Shown in pieces: positions 28,034 through 39,800 of a stretch of DNA of 64,000 bases; positions within the stretch are counted from its first letter, which is position 1, and each line of letters begins with the position of its first letter. Below the pieces are notes generated by a model. It was not told the DNA's origin. It searched no databases and was given only the letters and a program-made list of their open reading frames with translations. The translations under genes and the position numbers were made by a program. This DNA comes from Gymnothorax reevesii (lineage: Eukaryota; Chordata; Actinopteri; Anguilliformes; Muraenidae): the NCBI GenBank assembly GCA_029721435.1, contig CM056592.1, forward strand, positions 32,561,611-32,625,610, given 5' to 3'.

Positions 28034-31000
28034 TCTCTCTCCTTCCATCCCCCTTGTAGGTGCGCATCGAGGAGCTAGAAGAAGAGCTGGAGACGGAGAG
28101 AGCTATGAGGGCCAAGGTGTGTGACCTAAATTGCTTCATAATTAAACTGTCCTCCCCCTCTCCATAGAATTTAAAATATTCTGCACGTGTGGAATGTGTT
28201 CATTTAATGGCAAACCAAGACCAACACAATTAGTGACGGTTGTCAGTGCAGGATGCAGGATTATGAGTCATTAGGCCACGTTTTCCCCAAAACCAATTGG
28301 AATGGCGTCATCTATTAGAGGTTTGAGTTGCACTGAGCGATACGAGACGACACAGAAATGGGAAAGCACCTGAATCCTGTATATTCCTCAGTGAGGTTAC
28401 AGATGGCAGTGGCTGCGCTCCGGACCGCACTGTATCTCGCAGCTGAGCAGATAAGAAATTTTCGCCTCATTTATCATTCATTTATTTGTGCGAGGGAGGA
28501 ATCCGCCGGGATGCGAAAGGGGATTTGAGGAAAAGCGCCTGGAGTTCAGGCCGTTTGGAGCCGCTGCGGTGTCGTGATTGATGGACTGACGCAGTCTGGA
28601 TGCCCTCGAAGGATTTCAGAGGGGAGCGCAGGCCTGGCTTTTCGCCTGTCCGTGGGGCCTGGGTCCTGGTCCGCTCGGTTACCCAAAAACATCTGCACCT
28701 GTGATAACAAACTCCGGCGAAGACGGAGTGGTTTTAATTATCATGCGGGGCAACTGAAGCAAAAGAACTCAGCCTTCCATATGCTCAATCAAAACCATCT
28801 AAAGGAGTCACTGAATTATTCACCGGCCGACGCTCCCCTGGAGTGAAACCAAGCAAAGGAAACAGCTAAGGGAAGTCATGTTTTAATTTTCTGCAAAATG
28901 ATACAGCGAACCTTTATCTTGAGTATTGTGAAATAATTTCAAAGCCTCAAGTTGCCATTATTGTGCTTAAGTATACATTGTTCAAATACTCTAAAACTAC
29001 CTCAGAACATGCAGTTTAAAATATTTCGAATGGCTTGTGGTGTAAGCTCAGCACTACTTATGAAAACATATCAGCTGCTTGTGATGCGGCATTTTAAAGT
29101 AACGCACTGGAGAGAAGATGCATTGTCTGTCTGAATCATTACATTCTTTTGTATTACACTGATGAGAGAGATTTTGCATTTTAAGTATGTATTTCTGAGG
29201 CAGTGGACTGTAAGAACATTGTAATAGTAATGCACTGGCTTCAGCGAGTCACATTTATCGGAGTCATGTCTTCATTGTGTAAAGCCAGTCAAAATGGGAT
29301 CGTAATAGCATTGAGGAGTGTCTCTGCTCTCTCCACTTTAGCAGCTAAAGCCTAAATCTAATGTCCGTGTCAAGCTCAGACCTGCTTTTTTTTTATCTCC
29401 GACTACCTGCTGCCACAACAAAGTGGTTTTATGGGGTAAAACAAAACAGGCTCCTGCAGAAGGCAAACACAGACCTCCCATTGTTCGGTCCAGGTCAACG
29501 AGATAGCATCAGAACTCGATGCTGACAGCGTCATCTCCTCGAGATCTTCTCTTCAGGAATCTTTACCCTGTTCGCCCCTCTTTATGAGCTGAGGGAGTGA
29601 ATTTGACCCCCTGTGGAGTTTGCACAACAGCAGCATCTCCACGACTGCAAATATGTTAGCTTCTCCCGTAATGGTTTTTAAAACCACAGAGAACCGAGGT
29701 TGAGCAAAGCGAGATGCCCGTTTTACGTTACTGACTCAGTCATTATGGTGTTGGAGTTTGATGGAATGTTATCCTGTGGAGAGAGGGAGTCGTGTTTTTG
29801 CCGTTCAGAGACGCATAAATGTCAGGTGACAGGACCGCAGGAGACCCTGGATTTTGCTGAATATTTCTTCATCACCCCCGAGTTTCAGAGTTCTGTCACT
29901 CCCGATGAACAGTCACACAGAGATGCTCACAGGGCCTCTCTCCCCTTCATTTTTTACAGTCCCATCATGCTTTGCTTTCGCAGACATTCAGTGCCCTCTG
30001 AAATACCATCACTGTCCTGTTCCCAGCTCTTATTTTCATTTCATGATGACCATTTCCCAGAGCACTTCACTCGCCTTCCCCTGTCACAAATCCCAGCATG
30101 CATTGGTGAGCTGCTAGAATGCTCTCCTGGAGAGGTTGACAGTGCATTGTAGACAATCAGCATTCTCTCACACCCATGGGCGATGTACACTCTCTAAATG
30201 GCCTGAGTCATCATGTCTAAGGAAGGAAGATCGAGTAAAGCCAGGGGAAAAGCCATTTTAACTGGAGCGCAATGTGTATACTGAACACCGAAGGGTCCTG
30301 ACCTGGATTCAGCCTTCTTCTTCAATTCTCATTCATAATTATTCACATTACTATTAGTGTTTAGACCACTGAGATATTATAGACGTAAAATGAAAGCAGA
30401 AAGAGAACTGTCCGTTTTGCCATCATAAAACAACAATGCCCTTATACACGTTCATGTATTGGCCACACATCTCTGAGCGCGACAACTGGTGCGTTTGACA
30501 TTTTTGAGACAAAAGGCCGCAAAATTTCTATAGAGATCTTATCTAGACCTAACGTCTCTATATTTCTCTTTGAAGAACATGTTTTTGAAGCTGAGAAAAG
30601 GGTTCCTTCACGGTTCTGTGGGGTACACAGCCATTGTACTCTCGGTATCAAAAGAAGCATGTGCCCTCACGTAACCCTTGTGTATCATCTGAAGATAGGG
30701 GCGCCTTGTACTTTGCCATCACACTACACTGTAAAAAAAAAAAAAAATGTTGTGTCCAGGCTGCCATAAAATTTCAAGTTAACTGAATTTAAGATTATAA
30801 GTTGAATATTACCTCAACTTGTCATCTCAAGTTCAGTGAGCTTATAATTTTAAGGACACAAACTTTTTTCAGTTGAGACAACTTTAGTTTTTTTACAGTG
30901 TGTGTGTGTGTTTACAGTCATATTGCAGATGGTTGCTGGGACCTGTCTCTTGGCCTGGTAACAATGTCATTACAGGTACTTCCTGGATCATTCCTGTGAT

Positions 31001-34000
31001 TGATTTCCTTACCCTTGAAAATTGCGGAGAATCGCTATGCTAAATTCATTAGTCGGATAGTGGCAAATTTGGATTTTATCTTTCAACAGCAATTCAATTT
31101 TGCTGCTCATTTTGCGCAACCGTACTTTCATTACTTTTTCAAAATGCCTGAGAAATTGTTTTGCTTTCAAAGTTATTTTTAGTCAATTAAATGCCAAATT
31201 TTTTCTTTCAGCCTGTATATCTGTTGGTTTGTTTATCCTATTTGTCTTGCGGCTCGCAGTGGTTTCTCAGAAATTTGTCCATCTGTGTTTGATGTCAATG
31301 GCGCATCTCATTGCTCCAAAGTTTATTTTAGAGAAGTATCCGCAAACGCTAGGTCTGCCCCACAGATGCGCGCGCTGTCCCGCGACGGGCCTGCAGATGA
31401 GAGTTCTCCACTGTTGAATGTTCGATTCTTTGATGATATAATGAAATACACATCCTAACATTCTTGATGCATACTCATTATACAATTTTTTTTTAATTTT
31501 CGCTGAATTTGTCAGTATTGATCTTACCTCATAAAACGTACATGCTTGGTTAGAATATTTCACATAATCAATTGCACAACTACCAAATCTTCAGAGCTAA
31601 ACTTCTCTCGTGTGTGTTTGTGTCCATGCTCGTTGCGCTCATGCGCACGTGCGTACCTCGCAGGTGGAAAAGCAGCGCTCGGATCTAACCCGGGAGCTGG
31701 ACGAGTTGACTGACAGGCTGGAGGAGGCCGGAGGTGCCACCGCATCGCAGGTGCGCAGGGGAGCGCAGGATACGAGCTGCGCTGATGACTCTGTCCTGCA
31801 CTGCAGGACATAAGGATCAGATCCAAAAAGCTCTTGAAGAGTTACGGACAGAATTCAGGGAAATGAAGTCCCATCAAAAATAGTGTGAAAGTTAAAATTA
31901 GGTGGGGTATGCTTGAGTGACGCACGTCAGAATACCTCTGCTGTGTAACTGAAACTAATTCATGAGGTCATTTGCCTGAATATGCAAATTAGAAATGTGT
32001 CGTGCACAGAATCAGAAAAATCATCAATTTCCACCAAACTCCATAGTGATTTGCCACTATGATTAAGCAGAGAGCTTTAATTATGAGTCATACAAATTTA
32101 TGACTATATTTGATAACAGATTTGGGACAGAACTATCAAAATTGATAATTATGATCATCTGAGTTTAAGCCTGGGAGTTGATATGTTTTGTGTGTGACAC
32201 ATGATTACCCAAGATCCCTTATACTCCAGTGTGAGCAGTACTGAGGCTCCTGTGGGCTGTTCCTGGTTAGAAAAGGGCTCGTGTTTCTAATGGGAAGCCC
32301 TGCCGGGTCGGGTCAGGCTCAATGGCCGCCTCTTGTCGTTCCTCGTTTTCCCCTCCGTGTCTCTGGTGGCAGATGGAGATGAACAAGAAGCGGGAGGGCG
32401 AGCTGCAGCGCCTGCGGCGGGAACTGGAGGAGGCGTCGCTGCAGTCGGAGTCGCTGGGAGCCTCCCTGCGCAAGCGTCACGGGGAGGCGCTGTCGGAGCT
32501 GAGGGAGCAGTGCGACGGCCTGCAGCGGGTCCGACTCAAGCTGGAGAAGGAGAAACAGAACCTGCGGCTGGAGGTGGACGACCTGCTCGCCTCTGTGGAC
32601 AACCTGCAGAAGGCCAAGGTCAGCATCGAGGGTCCCCGCGTTTGCAGCTCTGTTTACACCACTCGTCTCTAACCCTGTTCCTGGGGAGCTACCCTCCTGT
32701 GCGCAGTAATAAATTAATCTTAAATGGGAAAGTTCACTGCTGTCTTAAAAATGTGAATTAATGCAACTAAATGTGAGCGAACACACCTTGAATCTGAGCT
32801 TTGCTTCTTCTCACAATTAGTCAAGACAATCGATGACTTCAAGTTTAACTTAAGAAAATGTAAACAGTTGTGTTCAATACCTAAAACTAGTCATGACAAG
32901 TGGGGTTAAGATAATAAACAAGTTCACATAACTTAATGAGGCCATCATATTTTACAGTGCCCTAATTCAGCACTACTGATTCAGCTAATTAGCACCTCAT
33001 CCTGGTCTCTAAATGGGAAATGATGTTTGCTTTGCTTTGGTTGGAGTGAAAGCCCTCAGGATGATATCTGTCCAGGAACTGGGCTGAAGACCACTGGTTT
33101 AGATTGATACTGAATTTAACTGGTGTCAGTATATCATTAGCTTTCAATGAACTGAATTCCGGGTACCAGAGCACAAAAGCTGTGACTATGTTAAAGAAAA
33201 TGTGTGGGGTATTTGCAATGTAAGACCAAGGGTTTTCATACTTTTTTCAGGCAGTAGGCAGGCCATTCAAAGTCTCAAAATTTCAGGTGAATGAGGTGAA
33301 CAGCCATCCTTCAATCTGTTGTGATCTCGCTTCTTCCTGGTCAGGGCTGCAGGAAGGGGCTGGACCCTATCCCAGCATGCATTGGTCATGGGGCAGGCAT
33401 ATACCTCAGTCAGCCCATTAACACACATAATCCGCTCACACACTCATACTTATTGGCAAAATAGAGTCTCCAGTTAGCCTATCACGGATGTCTTTGGACT
33501 GTGGGAGCATGTAAGGTCAGCACCATCAGGTATTTCATAATCAGTAACTGTTACTGCTGCCTGGGGACCAACAGCCTTGTTGGGTCTCGGACCAGCGTTT
33601 TGGAACCGTGGTGTTAGCCTGTGGAGAAATGACCCCGGATTGATCTGGCACGGATGAAAACAGGCGAGCCGGATTCTGCAGGGTCTGCGATGTTAATGAC
33701 AGGCACATTCCTCACCTCTTTCATTACAGGCCTCCAGCGATGCCCAGCTGAGGAAGCTTGAAGACCTCCTCTCTGAGACAAGCTCCAGGAACGAGGAGCT
33801 GCAGAAGGCAGTAACTGAGCTGAACGTTGCCAAGAACAGGCTGACAGGTGATTTAAGTTTAATAGAAAATCTTGTACGCCCTCCAGGTGCTACTCGTATC
33901 CCGCCCTGCGGCAGCAGGAACTCATCAAAGAGTGTATTTATCGTGTCAATATTGAAGTACATGGGACTGAACATCGAACGTTGTATGGGCGTACATACTC

Positions 34001-36768
34001 TCTATTTACCTTTTCTCCCCTTTGGCAATTTTTACTCAACATAAACATTTTAGTGAGTTTAAGGAATGTGTAGTAGAGCAGAGTTCATAAATTCCTTCCC
34101 TGACCTTCATGTAAAGCTTTTGAACCCATTGTAAAGCTGCCGATTTGCTGGAATGCAGGCTTATCTAAACCTCCCGTCACAAAACCACGTCGAAAAAGGA
34201 GAAAAGTCAGTGGTTGTCTGGTCTGGTCAGAGCTGAGGCGAGCGGTGAGAGGGTGGGGATTTAGTTGAGGTTAGAGGTTAGATGGGGCCACGTCAACAGG
34301 ATCATCTGCCAGACGCCACACGTCTCCATCGTCACAGTCCTGCAAATCGCACTCTGAAAAAAATCCTGAAAAATAAAACATTGCTAAAATGCTTTACGTT
34401 GTCAGCCCCCATACTGGCAGTCAGCCTCGGTAATGGTAGTGCTTTGGCCACATCCTGCTTAATATTAACGTCCCATGCCGTTGAACGAATTAGGGGGGAA
34501 AGGAGAGGTGTCATTAACTGCAGTCTTGCGGTTTGCGATGCTCAGTAATTCCATAGACCCGTAAAAGCCCTTTTCCCCGTACGTCAGAGACATGTATCAA
34601 ATTCCCTGTAAGAGCTCGTGAAAGCAAAGCTATGCAGCTGTCACCATAGCTGTATTTATGTGTCAATCAGAGACTGTCACGAAAATGATTCTTTTGGAAG
34701 CCTCAGGCGAAGAATAATATTGGGGACGTCTAGAGCATCAAAGAACGTTCTGATTCTTCGGCTAATTGATCTGTCAAAGTAGGGTGATGAGAGAGGGCAC
34801 TTGGAGTGGTTTCTCTGCCTAGCGGGAGGGGCGGTTTCGTCACCGGCGATTCTTAGAAAGTTTGAATATTTTCCGAACTGGAATTCCACTGTTCCCCTCT
34901 CCAGCTGACAACAGTGACCTCAGCCGTCAACTGGAGGAAACGGAAAACCAAGTCAGCCAGACGAGCAAGACCAGAACTGCCCTGACGTCTCAGAACGAGG
35001 AGCTTAAAAAGCAGGTTGAGGAGGAGGTGAAGGTACGGCAGGCTCACATCGTCACTGCTGTCGGCTTCGACCCGCTCTGTGCGCTTCGACCTCATACATC
35101 GGTCTACAGTCTCCTAATCATGTCCTCTTACACCCATTCTCCCAACAGTGCTGTTCGTGTTATAGGCTAAAGCCGCCTGTTAGAGATTTTGCATCATCTT
35201 GTGTAGTGCAATGATCTGTCCGCCCATTTTTATTATACAACCGTCTTAAGACGGGACGTATTATGCATTCACCCCCGTCCGTCCGTCCGTCCGTCCATCC
35301 GTCTGTCTGTTGTCTGTTAGCAATTTGTTGTCTGGGGCATAACTCCTGAGCCACTTGAGCTACATTCGTGATACTTCACATACACGTGCACCATCACTAG
35401 GCGCTGTGTCGCGCACCATGATTTCGTTCACCCGGTCAAGGTCAAGGTCACTGGCAAAGGTCAAAGGTCACATAGGGCCCAGATGGGGCTTGTCCGGAGC
35501 ATAACTTCTCAACCGCTTCAGATACATCCACGATATTTCACACACACGTGTACCATCACTGAGCGGAGTGTCGCGTACCATGTTTACAGCCCTCCTTCCA
35601 AGGTCAAGGTCACGGACAAAGGTCAAAGCTCACATGGGGCTGTTGTCTGTTGGATATTGGTATCATGTTGTCTGTCCACTTCCTAATCCATGTTCATGAC
35701 AGGCGTATTATGCACAGTTGGCGGTGCTCTTCTTGTTTCAATATATTCTGGTCACATCTGTTTTTGATGGACTTCACTGCGCCCAGATTACTGTGACGTT
35801 GTCCAAAATGAAGTCCTGAAAACATAAACACTTATAAAACATAAAAAAGACACTGACATTGATAAAGCCAACAGAACATTTATGACACTGTGAACCAGCC
35901 TTTACGGGTTTTAGCGTAGAGCCCCATCAGTGTGCACACGCTGTAGCCCTTGCTTGGTCTCTCTGTCCTCGGCAGGTGAAGACGGCCCTGAGCGGCAGCC
36001 TGAGCGCCCTGCGGCAGGACTGCGAGCTCCTGAAAGAGCAGCTGGATGAGGAACAGGAGAGTAAGCTGGAGCTGCAGCGTCTCGTGTCCAAACTCAACAG
36101 CGAGGTCACACACTGGAGGACGCGCTACGAGGCCGACGCCATCCAGCACACGGACGAGCTCGAGGAGGCCAAGTACGGGCCGGGACAGCCTGGCGCGCAC
36201 ACACACACACATTTGCTCCTGCCCACTCACACACACACATTCGCACACACACACACGCACACACATACACAAACATATGCACTCAAAAAAACACATATAC
36301 ACAAACACACATTCTCAAATATGCATGCGCACACACACACTCACACTCACTCACAAAGACACACAACCTTTCAGGTAAGAGAATGGGCAAGAATAAAAAA
36401 TAACGATTCACATTTTTTTCACTGCATTTTGGCTCATTGATGCGTACATGCAGTAGTGGTTTTGTTTAATATTTGTATATGTGCTTGTGGGTTTGTGTGT
36501 GTTTCTGGGAGTATTTTGTTTGTACCTGCAGATTTATGTGTTTGTATGAATATTTGCATATATGCCTTCTTGTGTGTTTGTGTGATTATTTGTGTTTGAG
36601 CCTGTGTGTTTATGTGTGTTTGTGAATATTTGCATATGTGCTCGTAGGTTTATGCGTTTGTGTGAATATTTATGCATGTGCTCTCATGTCTGTTTGTTTC
36701 AGTGTTTGTGTACGTGCTTGTGCATGTATTTGTGTTTGTCTAAATTTCTGTGTAAATGTACACGTGGG

Positions 36769-36823
<55 letters not shown>

Positions 36824-39800
36824 GCACGTGTGTGTGTGATTGAGTTCGAACATCCTTGTACTTATATCTTTGTGAGGATATTCCATTCATTTTTCTGTGT
36901 CTCTACAGCCTTTCCCTACTCTTAACAATAAGCAATGTATGACTGACCCAAACCCTAACCCTAACCAATCCCTATTCTAACTTTACCTCTAACCCTTACC
37001 CTAACCTGAACCTATCCCTAATTCTAACCTTACCCCTAACCCTTATCCTAACCTTAACCAATCCCTATTCTAACTTTACCTCTAACCCTTACCCTAACCT
37101 TAACCTATCCCTAATTCTAACCTTATCCCTAACTTTAGCTAATAAGTCACAATGTACCTTTGTAGTTGTGAGGACCGGCCAAAATGTCCTCACTTCCCAA
37201 AAATGTCCCCACTCTGTAGGAAAAAAAAACGTTTTTTGGTTCTGACTTGGTAGCAAGTACAAGAACGCGCACAAGTGTGTGTGTGTATTTGTTTTTTGTG
37301 TAAATGCGCTTGTGTTGTCTGTGTTTCAGGAAGAAGCTCTCCTCTCGGCTGCAGGAGGCAGAAGAGGCTGCTGAAGCCACACAGGCCAAGTGCTCCAACC
37401 TGGAGAAGAGCAAACAGAGACTACAGGGGGAGGTGGAGGAGCTCTGTCTGGACCTCGAGAAGGTAGGACTGAGCCGTCCAATAGCAAGGCAAATAAAAAA
37501 AATGGAATTCAGCATGAGGACGGTAAGTTGGAATGTTAACGATTTGCACCAGCTTTGCTGTGGCAATAGGTGTCATGGTTTGGAGGTATTGAGAGCTTTG
37601 TTGCTCTCGTATCGGATTCCTGGGCCAGCTGGCATTAATTGGGGGCGTTACCCGGACTCTATTTAATCTCCTGTTCTGCCTCGCTCGTGTTGCCAGAGTG
37701 TCAGTGTCTCTATTGCGCTTTAGCTGCATAACAGGTTTAAGTCTAAGTGAGCAAGGGGAATCTTCGTTCTATTTTCCCTTTTCTTTTGGTTCCTTCGAGC
37801 TCGCCTGTTTTTCTAGCACGGGCGGCGTTAGGTCCGTTGGTAGCGCGAGTCTCGCTATTTCTATCTGTTTTTAGTCTCTCAGCACGCTGCTGTTTAGCCT
37901 ATTATTTCTGGCCGCTGCTCTTGGCGTCCAATTTCCAGCAGCCATCACAATAGGTTTTTGGCCCACACCGGCTAATTTGGATGTCACATGCAGAGGTTTT
38001 CGCACATGATGCTTCTCAGGAAATGTAGGTAATGGGAAATATTATTAGAATTGTTATTGATATCTTAAAAGATTATTTTAAAAATACACTCTCTGTAGTC
38101 ACACCATCTGGCTCTTCGTCTCTGTCTGACTGTTGCTCTGTCTCTTTGGCTGTCTCTGTCCGTGTCATTTCTCTTTCTCTGTCCCTGTGTCTGTCGCTCT
38201 GTCTCTCCGTCCGTCTGTCTGCATCTCTCCCCGTGTCCAGGCGAACGCCTCCGCCATGCTGCTCGATAAGAAGCAGAAGCTGATGGAGAAGCAGCTGTGT
38301 GACTGGAGGCAGAAGTGTGAGGACCTGGTGGTGGAGGTGGAGGGCTGTCAGAAGGAGAGTCGTCAGCACGCCGCCGAGCTCTTCAAGCTGAAAACAGCCC
38401 ATGAGGAGGCGCTGGAGCTGGGGGAGGCCCTGAGGCGGGAGAACAAAGCCTTCCAGGGTAAGCGGCTGAGAGCTCGATACGCGCTCTTAATGCGAACCAT
38501 CCGCTGAGGTGAGACCGGGGACCGCGCGCTAAATCTGGAACTGCTTAGACTGCTTGGCTTTGAGCGCTAGTTCTGTGGGTAAAACATGTCCCTCAGTAGT
38601 GCAGGGCCTGACCAACCGATGGCCTGCAGGAAGTGAACAGCCCGGACCAAGGACTACACCAAAGGCCCACTGTTTTCCTGAATTACTATTATTTATTTTT
38701 CTTAAGCTTTGAGTTCTCCGGCGTAAGACAGCACTGACACCGACTCTCTGGCTCACCCCCGTTTCCTGAGGCCTTGTGCTGTTTCTGACCGAGACCTCCC
38801 CGCTGTTATTTCAGAGGAGATCACGGACCTTACAGACCAGCTCGCCGACGGCGGGAAGAGCGTGCACGAGCTGCAGAAGGCGAAGAAGAAGATGGAGATG
38901 GAGAAGGAAGAGCTGCAGGCGTCGCTGGAGGAGTCAGAGGCCGCGCTGGAGGTACGGAGTGACCTTACGTCCACTCCTGCCGCGTCTGAGTGCTAGTTAG
39001 CGCAAGCAGGGCCGGCGCTAGACCTGGAAATTTGGGGGAAAATATCCATCCCTTTATTGACTACAATTAGTCCTGGCTAATTCTTGATGGTTTTCCTTTA
39101 TTAACACGTTTTCCAATTCAAGAATTATCAAGCGGCAATTGAAGACACGGCTTCTCTCCCCCATGCGATCTAACAGTGACAAAATAATGGGCTACATTCA
39201 GTATAGAAAAATTATAAATAGGTCTATGCACTGGCACTCAGCAATGATAATTTTTTCCAGCAAGATCGGCATTTCAGAACTCTTTTGCGAACAAAGGTAA
39301 CTTCGGCAACAAGTACGCACACCTGTTTTTGCAGCACGGTCACACAACTTGCAGTAAAAAATATACTGCTGTCCGATTGGAAAATGTAAACGGATGAAAG
39401 CACGTACTCGTCACCAAAATTACCTTCATTCGCTGAAGAGTTCTGAAATGCCGCTCTCGCTGGAAAAAGTTACGTCGCTGAGTGCTAGTGCATAGACCTA
39501 ATTATAATTAAATTATTTTTCTGAACTGAATGTAGCCCATTTGTCGCTGTTAGGGACAGAGAAGCCGTGTCTTCAATTGCCACTTGATTATTCTTAAATT
39601 GGAAAACGTATTAATAAAGTAAAACCATTAAGAACAAGCCAGGACTAATTGTTGCCAATAAAGGGATGGATTTTTGCCTAGGCAATCATCTAGGTGAGCA
39701 CCGGCCCTGAGCACAAGGCTCGAAATGGGAGCTCAATTACCCTGCTGACCAGAAAAAGATGCCCTTTGGGTTTAATGATGCAGCTATCTAAGAGGATTAG

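Larger units (their letters stand above)
13071..28059. other. 15-kb intron 5, a transposon-rich insert between rod exons
   Basis: Between exon 5 (donor gtgagg) and exon 6 (acceptor tgtag) no coding segment of the rod is missing: residues run on from LQ to [10 protein letters not shown] exactly as in other sarcomeric myosins. The extra length holds microsatellites, at least three terminal-inverted-repeat elements, a foldback element, two Tc1 relics and a TTAA-flanked palindromic MITE, listed separately. Stretches in between (17100-18550, 22900-24150, 24400-25340, 25900-27990) show nothing I can name. Confidence 0.8.

Noticed and set aside
29700..30152. 150-codon open frame in intron 6
   Set aside because: No recognisable domain, biased composition or splice context; overlapping frames are also open by chance.
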